Below, in pieces: positions 15,301 through 19,832 of a stretch of DNA of 19,832 nt. This stretch comes from an uncultured Clostridia bacterium (GTDB lineage: Bacteria; Bacillota; Clostridia; TANB77; CAG-508). Where the stretch lies: positions 1-19,832 of the forward strand of contig CALXAQ010000077.1 in the NCBI GenBank assembly GCA_944386335.1, read 5' to 3'. Numbering within the stretch: position 1 is the stretch's first letter; every line of letters begins with the position of its first letter. A program made the translations under genes and the position numbers. The notes under the pieces were generated by a model, which was not told the origin of the DNA, ran no database searches, and was given only the letters and a program-made list of their open reading frames with translations.

Positions 15301-15333
15301 TTTTTAATTTTTTATAATTTGGAGGTTTTGAAA

Positions 15334-15687
15334 ATGAATGAAATTACTTATCACAGAGAAGGAGATTATTTAATTCCTGACTTATATTTACCTAAGCAAC
15401 CTGAAAAACATATTGGAAAATATGGTCGCTTAAGATTAAATTATTTAAAAGAACATAAAAGAGGTTTATACACTGAATTACTTATAAGTGGTACTTTAAA
15501 ACAACATTTAATTGAGATAGATGAAAATGCTACTGACGAAGTGAATGAACTTATAAAGCAAATTGCTGAACAAGAAAATATTAATGAGTATTTAAAAGAG
15601 CATCACCAAATGGAGTGGGTTCAGGCTATGAATAATATTAAAAATAGAGCTGAAGAAATTGTTTTTAATGAAATTATATATGTATAG
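15334..15687 (+). CDS. tnpV: TnpV family transposon-encoded protein
   Basis: This is a small protein of 117 residues. The opening MNEITYHREGDYLIPDLYLP, the GKYGRLRLNYLKEHK block and the ending HQMEWVQAMNNIKNRAEEIV match what I know of TnpV, an accessory protein first named in clostridial Tn4451/Tn4453-type mobilisable transposons. Its biochemical role is not known to me. The frame is open further upstream to 15292, but GGAGG (15321-15325) places the start at 15334. The stop TAG overlaps the next gene's ribosome site, so the two form an operon. No serine recombinase (TnpX) or relaxase is visible in the window, so this may be a remnant or one end of an element. Confidence 0.9.
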   Translation: MNEITYHREGDYLIPDLYLPKQPEKHIGKYGRLRLNYLKEHKRGLYTELLISGTLKQHLIEIDENATDEVNELIKQIAEQENINEYLKEHHQMEWVQAMNNIKNRAEEIVFNEIIYV

Positions 15688-15699
15688 GAGGAATTAGAT

Positions 15700-15996
15700 A
15701 TGTTTAATTTTAGAGATGTTAATGAAAATGATATTTTGAAGGAATGGTTTGATTTTAGAGAAGAAACTTATTTGTGTTATGCTGATAAGCAGGATAGAAA
15801 AAAAGAATTTAAATTTGATGGTTTTAGAGAGAATATTTTAAAAAATATTCCTAAGCAGAATAGAACTTATGTTGAGAAACAACTTGATCTTCTTTATGAT
15901 GATTTTATGAGGTATTTGACTTATATTACTGAAAAGTATTATAGAAATGGATTCGTAGATGGCTCTCAGTTAGTTATGGGTTGTTTTGAGGAATAA
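15700..15996 (+). CDS. Small hypothetical protein cotranscribed with tnpV
   Basis: I do not recognise this 98-residue protein with confidence. It is charged, predicted all-helical, with aromatic residues in the N-terminal half (FDFREETYLCY) and no membrane segment. The C-terminal part (DDFMRYLTYITEKYYRNGFVDGSQLVMGCF) faintly recalls small accessory proteins of the DUF6809 type, where a 'F..GF..G..L' end is common; this is weak. It has a strong TAGGAGG site 10 nt before the start and begins 12 bp after the tnpV stop. A large hairpin follows. It is likely cargo of the same mobile element. Confidence 0.72.
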   Translation: MFNFRDVNENDILKEWFDFREETYLCYADKQDRKKEFKFDGFRENILKNIPKQNRTYVEKQLDLLYDDFMRYLTYITEKYYRNGFVDGSQLVMGCFEE

Positions 15997-16000
15997 CTGA

Positions 16001-16077
16001 TTTATAAATTAAAAGTGTGAAATTTGACTTTTTATCTTAAAAGTCGTTTTCACACTTTTCCTTTTATAATTTATAAA
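16001..16077. terminator. Large two-tier hairpin between convergent genes
   Basis: An outer stem TTTATAAATT (16001-16010) / AATTTATAAA (16068-16077) encloses an inner stem AAAAGTGTGAAA... (16011-16032) pairing with 16039-16059 nearly perfectly. T and A tracts flank the inner stem on either side, so it can work in both directions for the small gene (+) and the Fic gene (-). Confidence 0.7.
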
Positions 16078-16094
16078 ATGTCTTGCTACTCCTT

Positions 16095-17027
16095 CTATTT
16101 TAAATAATACTCTATCATTTTTATATACTGATCTTGTGCATTTAAGCATGTATCAGTTAAATATCCCTTTTCACTTTTGTATTCTTTCAATCCTCTATAA
16201 TAAAATAATTTATCTGCATCTTGTATAATAAATGGAACAATATTGTTTTTTAAACATTCTTTAAATATAATAATTCTTCCTATTCTGCCATTACCATCTT
16301 GAAATGGATGTATACTCTCAAATCTATAATGAAAATCAATTATTTCTTTTGCTGTCACTTGTTCAAGTGAATTATACCAATCCATTAATTTTGACATTTC
16401 TTTTTCAACATTGTTTGGTGATGTAGTTTTAATACCACTTCCTATTGTATTAGCTCTTTGTTTATATTCTCCAACATTAAACCATTCCACTCTACTATCT
16501 GAGGTACCATCTTTTAAAATTTTATGAAACTCTTTTATCATCTTTTCAGTTAACTTTTTATCTGCCACATCTAACATATAATCAACTAATTTAAAGTGAT
16601 TAGATGTTTCTAATATATCATCTACTTTCGTAACTGTATCACTTTCAAATAAAATGGTATTTGTTTCAAAAATATATCTTGTTTGATCTTCTGTTAATGT
16701 ACTTCCTTCAATATGATTTGTATTATATGCAAATGAAACCTGAGTTTGATGATATAAATTGCCTTTTAATTTCATATCTTTTTGTTCTCTAAGTGTGTCT
16801 AATACATTTATTTTTGAAATATCAAATTTTTCTTTTTCATCATTTAATAATTCATCAATTGATATTTCAAATAATTCAGCTAATCTTTTTATTGATTCAA
16901 TACTAGGCTCTAAGCTACCTGATTCATATTTTGAAACTGTACCAGCACTAACCTCCAAAATATCAGCAAGATCATTTTGAGTCATCTCTTTGTTTTCTCT
17001 ATATAACTTAATTTTATCTCCTAACAT
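16095..17027 (-). CDS. HTH-Fic fusion protein (class II, self-inhibited Fic)
   Basis: This 310-residue protein has an N-terminal Cro/C1-type helix-turn-helix (about 3-60, with MTQNDLADILEVSAGTVSKY) followed by a Fic domain. The catalytic motif HPFQDGNGRIGR (240-251) is a perfect HxFx(D/E)GNGRxxR, so it should transfer AMP (or another nucleotide moiety) to a protein target. The inhibitory motif [S/T]xxxE[G/N] occurs as TNHIEG at 103-108, before the Fic core, which marks class II and implies regulated activity. The start ATG follows AAAGGAGAG. An extended -10 (TGATATAAT) and two TTTC-N7-GAAA dyads lie upstream, fitting autoregulation by the HTH. No separate antitoxin is seen, consistent with the built-in inhibitory helix. 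Target protein unknown. Confidence 0.9.
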   Translation of the reverse strand: MLGDKIKLYRENKEMTQNDLADILEVSAGTVSKYESGSLEPSIESIKRLAELFEISIDELLNDEKEKFDISKINVLDTLREQKDMKLKGNLYHQTQVSFAYNTNHIEGSTLTEDQTRYIFETNTILFESDTVTKVDDILETSNHFKLVDYMLDVADKKLTEKMIKEFHKILKDGTSDSRVEWFNVGEYKQRANTIGSGIKTTSPNNVEKEMSKLMDWYNSLEQVTAKEIIDFHYRFESIHPFQDGNGRIGRIIIFKECLKNNIVPFIIQDADKLFYYRGLKEYKSEKGYLTDTCLNAQDQYIKMIEYYLK

Positions 17028-17053
17028 AATAAAAACTCTCCTTTTTAGATTAT

Positions 17054-17064
17054 AATATTATTAT
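17054..17064 (-). promoter_or_regulatory. Approximate -10 region of the HTH-Fic gene
   Basis: Tandem TATAAT-like sequences occur on the minus strand within about 17049-17069, including TGATATAAT. They precede the AAAGGAGAG ribosome site. The exact -10 cannot be chosen by eye, so the coordinates are approximate. Confidence 0.35.
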
Positions 17065-17072
17065 ATCATATT

Positions 17073-17129
17073 GTTTCCAAAAAAGAAAGTTTTTATTAAA
17101 TTTTATTATTATCTTTCTAAAATAGAAAC
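17073..17129. promoter_or_regulatory. Two TTTC-N7-GAAA dyads; also a possible terminator of the VIT-vWA gene
   Basis: Two palindromes, TTTCCAAAAAAGAAA (17074-17088) and TTTCTAAAATAGAAA (17114-17128), lie 40 bp apart in the gap between the VIT-vWA stop and the HTH-Fic promoter. The first overlaps the expected -35 of the Fic gene, so they suit an HTH-Fic autorepressor. Because the dyads are alike, GAAAG and CTTTC can also pair across 17085-17117 and, on the minus strand, are followed by TTTTTT. That could terminate the VIT-vWA transcript. Confidence 0.4.
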
Positions 17130-17132
17130 CGT

Positions 17133-19481
17133 TTATCTAATCCAGCTTACCCATGGATGATTTGCTGTTATTAAATGTTCTATCACTTTATCAATATTTT
17201 CAACTATTTTGTCATTTTCAACTATTGTTTTTATTTCATGTTCAGATAATTCTTTAAATTCTAGACTTATTTTCAAATTAGTTACTGCTATCTTTCTAAA
17301 GTTTTCATCCATTAACTCCAATGTTTCCCTTTTATCAAGAAATCTGTTATCTTCTAATTGTTTATAACATAAACATAGAAGTTTTAAATATAATTCATTA
17401 TCTAATAATTCTTGTTTATGATTCTTTAAGAATCTTAATAAATCATTGTAGTTGAAATTATTTTTTTTCTTTTTTAAATAGTATATAGCATATAATAAAA
17501 ATGTTAGTATTGATTTTTCATTTTGAGAAACAAATACTTTGTAGTATTCATCAATCTTCTCTTCTAGTATCTCTTCATTTGTTTTCTTAACTTCTATTGG
17601 TCTGCTTTCTGAATTTACTGACTTATTCTTTCTTAAGAAGCAAGGTATATCAAGGTCATTTGAACTATTTGAACTACTTTTTGACCTTAAGAATGATGGT
17701 ATATCCATATCACAGCATTCCTCTTCTTCATACTCTTCTTCGCATTCATCCATACCAAACATATTCCATACTTTATTTACTATAGCTCCTTTAGCAAACT
17801 TATTGCTTAATTTTGTTTCTTGATATTTTGGAACTTCTAGTAATTTATCTTTTCTTCCATATACTGTTATAAAAGATGTATATTTAGAATTAATATTGTA
17901 TTTCTCGGATAACTCTATTATCATTTTTTTATAATTCTCTATTTTTTCATCATCATATGTGTTTCTTATATATTCCTCTAGCCTATCCATTTCTTGTTTT
18001 ACAAATAATGCTTCTAAATCTACATTTGTACTATTGATATTATCTTTATTAATTTTCCATATATACTCTTTATCTAGAATTTTGCCTTTTAATTGTATAT
18101 CATCTTGTACTTTTTCTATTTTTGCAAAGACATTAAAAAACTCATAATTAAATAAGCATTTTTCTTCTCTTATTTCGTCTATAACTTTATTACTTCCATA
18201 ATCTATTGTTATTTCTTCTAATAAAGGTGTTTGTATTCTTGCAAATGTTCTAATTATTTTATCATCTATTTTTTCATTAGGTTGTATTAATTCAGCTTTA
18301 CCATTACCTACTTTTGCTAATTGTTTTATAAATGATGAATTAACATTTGTATCTATTCCAAATGGGAAGATTCTACTTCTATTAATATTATTTTCAACAA
18401 ATTTTATTATTTCATCTTCATTTCCCACTTGTCCATCTGTAAATAATAATACTATCTTATCTGTATTTTTTTCATATAATGCAAATTTAATAGGATCCAA
18501 TATTTCTGTTCCACCTAAAGGTTCTAACTTATTAATATATCTTACTGCCTTTTTCATATTTTCTTCATTATATTCAATTGATTTAATATTCATAGCTTCA
18601 AATTCTGATTCAAATGGAATTATATTAAATTTATCTCCCAAGTCTAATTGCTTTAAACATTCAATTACTGCTCTCTTAGTTTCATCTAATTTTTCACCCA
18701 TCATTGATCCAGATACATCTATTATGAATAAATATTCCTTTTGGCTATCCTCGTAAGAATCCAATATTTCTGGCATAAATGACAAATAAATAATATTTTT
18801 TTCATCTCTTGTCTTTGATGTAATTGCATTAGATGATAGCTCATTTTTCAATTCTATTAATAATTTAAAATCTTTAGATAAATCATAGTTTAATACTTCT
18901 ACTCTTTCCATTTTATCTTCATCAATTACATTTATCTTATGACTTGGACAACTTATACTTTTTCTGTTTAATGATTTATCAATATTTACATTAAAATCTA
19001 TTGTATAATCAACTTTCCCATAAACTAATTTACTTGTAATATTAGATTTATATTTAGGAGTAACCAAAGTAGGCATTAAAATTTGTATAGTATTATCAAT
19101 AATTTCAAATTTATCAATATATTGAATTTTTACTGTAACTTCCTCATCTCTATTAATTTTTCCAACGGAAATCTTAAATATATTGTCTGTTTCTTGTTCC
19201 ATCATGTATGCACTATTACCTTTAACAATATTTTTCTGATATTCTTTTTTAGCTTCTCCTTTTTCTTTGCATCTTCCTTTTAAAACTCTATCTCCAACGT
19301 TTATTTCAAATCCAACTACTGTTGCTGTTTCAACTATTGGAAAAGTGTATCCTACTTCCAATACATCTTTTGTATTATTTTTATAGACTTGTTCAATTTC
19401 AAATGAACCAAATTTTCCTATAACATTACCTGTTATTTTTACTTTTTTGAGAGCTAACTCTCTTAAATCTACAACTTTCAT
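17133..19481 (-). CDS. VIT and von Willebrand factor A domain protein with two FtsZ-tail-like motifs
   Basis: The 782 residues have no clear signal peptide, so a cytosolic place is likely. A VIT (inter-alpha-trypsin inhibitor) domain covers about 5-130. A vWA domain follows (about 248-400) with a complete metal-dependent adhesion site: DVSGS (255-259), Thr325 and Asp349 (FTDG). A linker holds an acidic Cys-rich patch (Cys580, Cys589, Cys590) and then DMDIPSFLRS (591-600) and DLDIPCFLRK (609-618). Both closely match the conserved C-terminal peptide of FtsZ (LDIPAFLR in E. coli, LDIPTFLR in B. subtilis). A Lys/Asn-rich helical C-terminus completes it. The start overlaps the end of the upstream MerR gene, with the GGAGGAT site inside that gene. 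VIT-vWA proteins bind partners through the vWA site; the FtsZ-like function is inference. Confidence 0.9.
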   Translation of the reverse strand: MKVVDLRELALKKVKITGNVIGKFGSFEIEQVYKNNTKDVLEVGYTFPIVETATVVGFEINVGDRVLKGRCKEKGEAKKEYQKNIVKGNSAYMMEQETDNIFKISVGKINRDEEVTVKIQYIDKFEIIDNTIQILMPTLVTPKYKSNITSKLVYGKVDYTIDFNVNIDKSLNRKSISCPSHKINVIDEDKMERVEVLNYDLSKDFKLLIELKNELSSNAITSKTRDEKNIIYLSFMPEILDSYEDSQKEYLFIIDVSGSMMGEKLDETKRAVIECLKQLDLGDKFNIIPFESEFEAMNIKSIEYNEENMKKAVRYINKLEPLGGTEILDPIKFALYEKNTDKIVLLFTDGQVGNEDEIIKFVENNINRSRIFPFGIDTNVNSSFIKQLAKVGNGKAELIQPNEKIDDKIIRTFARIQTPLLEEITIDYGSNKVIDEIREEKCLFNYEFFNVFAKIEKVQDDIQLKGKILDKEYIWKINKDNINSTNVDLEALFVKQEMDRLEEYIRNTYDDEKIENYKKMIIELSEKYNINSKYTSFITVYGRKDKLLEVPKYQETKLSNKFAKGAIVNKVWNMFGMDECEEEYEEEECCDMDIPSFLRSKSSSNSSNDLDIPCFLRKNKSVNSESRPIEVKKTNEEILEEKIDEYYKVFVSQNEKSILTFLLYAIYYLKKKKNNFNYNDLLRFLKNHKQELLDNELYLKLLCLCYKQLEDNRFLDKRETLELMDENFRKIAVTNLKISLEFKELSEHEIKTIVENDKIVENIDKVIEHLITANHPWVSWIR
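17631..17657 (-). other. FtsZ C-terminal-peptide-like motif 2 within the VIT-vWA gene
   Basis: These codons give DLDIPCFLR and are followed by KNK, a basic tail like that after the FtsZ peptide. The nucleotide sequence resembles motif 1 (shared GATATACC and TTCTTAAG blocks), suggesting local duplication. Confidence 0.7.
17685..17711 (-). other. FtsZ C-terminal-peptide-like motif 1 within the VIT-vWA gene
   Basis: These codons give DMDIPSFLR, followed by a Ser/Asn-rich linker (SKSSSNSSN) to motif 2. The spacing between motifs is 18 residues. Confidence 0.7.
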
Positions 19482-19482
19482 A

Positions 19483-19832
19483 TTAATCCTCCATCATTTT
19501 TTCTACATATTTTTTTACATTTTCTATTATATGTTTATACTTTTTTTCATTTTCTTCTGAATAATGGATTTCAAAAATATCACATACATTTTCTCTAATG
19601 TATATTTCTCGTCCTTCATCTCTAGATATCTTTGTTTTTATTTCTTTAGCATTTTTTTGTACTTTCTCTGTAGGATTTTCTAAAATATATTCTCTTATCT
19701 TATTTAATGGCATATATTCTGCCTGTAGTTTCTTTATTAGAAGTATTCTTTCCAGATGTTCATCATTATATAAGCTATTTACCCCACTACCTTCAGGTGG
19801 TAAAAGTAATCCTTTACTTATATAATAGTGTA
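19483..19832 (-). CDS. MerR family transcriptional regulator (N-terminus cut by window end)
   Basis: The minus-strand frame is open to the right edge. The visible part begins HYYISKGLLLPPEGSGVNSL, then NDEHLERILLIKKLQAEYMPLNKIREYI. This is the wing and second half of a MerR-type DNA-binding domain; the recognition helix lies beyond the window. A Met at 19713 is internal to this domain and is not the start. The remaining C-terminal part (about 70 residues) is helical and ends KKYVEKMMED. The stop (19483-19485) is one base before the ATG of the VIT-vWA gene, so the two are translationally coupled. A MerR-type sensor controlling its own operon, including the vWA protein, is the natural reading. 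The ligand is unknown; no clear metal-binding Cys pair is seen. Confidence 0.85.
   Translation of the reverse strand, partial: HYYISKGLLLPPEGSGVNSLYNDEHLERILLIKKLQAEYMPLNKIREYILENPTEKVQKNAKEIKTKISRDEGREIYIRENVCDIFEIHYSEENEKKYKHIIENVKKYVEKMMED

Larger units (their letters stand above)
14914..15333. other. Non-coding boundary region before the accessory island
   Basis: No gene is supported in these 420 bp. The stretch holds a promoter/hairpin pair (14940-15044), a 16 bp match to the anticodon region of elongator tRNA-Met (complement of 15088-15103, CTCATAACCCGAAGGC) without the rest of a tRNA, and GGGG/CCCC repeats at 15211-15300. A small open frame crossing 15180-15320 (containing FWGAFVPIVSPKSEKACSTI) has no recognised domain and no proper start. 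The stretch looks like the edge or debris of a mobile element. Confidence 0.5.

Noticed and set aside
15180..15320. Small plus-strand frame (FWGAFVPIVSPKSEKACSTI) as the tail of an integrase gene.
   Set aside because: No catalytic motifs, no start and no extension upstream; it may be only the translated repeat cluster.
19483..19713. A 76-residue ORF beginning at the Met at 19713 taken as a complete small protein.
   Set aside because: The frame is open upstream and encodes the wing of a MerR DNA-binding domain; the true start is outside the window.

Overview
The window is AT-rich DNA from an endospore-forming, anaerobic member of the Clostridia, probably a gut lineage. The evidence is a SpoIIE-type gene, a SpoVB-type flippase, a class III (oxygen-sensitive) ribonucleotide reductase with its activase, strong GGAGG-type ribosome sites and a TnpV-type accessory gene. 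No rRNA, complete tRNA or CRISPR array was seen.

Positions 1-14900 look like chromosomal core. On the minus strand, reading right to left, a run goes: stand-alone EAL phosphodiesterase (12565-11825), Fe/Mn superoxide dismutase, MgtA-type P-type ATPase, a small helical protein, a possible 28-codon leader ORF, a cysteine-synthase-family enzyme and S-adenosylmethionine synthetase (ends 5818). Further left on the same strand are nrdD, nrdG and the 5' end of a SpoIIE-like gene cut by the window edge. The plus strand carries a SpoVB-like flippase (4263-5765), a calcineurin-like phosphoesterase (12727-13521) and a UDPGP-type pyrophosphorylase broken by a +1 frameshift (13614-14886). Four copies of a 26-27 bp imperfect palindrome with core AGGGACGTTC sit exactly at gene 3' ends. 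They supply the stop codon, and in one case the last seven residues, of nrdG, metK and cysK.

Positions about 14900-19832 look like an accessory island. A roughly 420 bp non-coding stretch holds TGTCCCC repeats in both orientations and a promoter/hairpin pair. TnpV and a small unknown protein follow. Then, convergent on the minus strand, come an HTH-Fic fusion and a two-gene unit: a MerR-type regulator (N-terminus cut by the window end) translationally coupled to a 782-residue VIT-vWA protein.

The most striking observation is that the VIT-vWA protein carries two copies of a D-x-DIPxFLR motif. It closely matches the conserved C-terminal peptide of FtsZ, the docking site for FtsA, SepF, ZipA and others. 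The MerR/VIT-vWA pair may therefore encode an accessory system touching the division apparatus. Other points of interest are a perfect 7-1-7 Fur box upstream of the flippase, a 123 bp element with perfect 20 bp terminal inverted repeats between nrdD and nrdG, and a leader-like ORF overlapping a terminator before the cysteine synthase gene.
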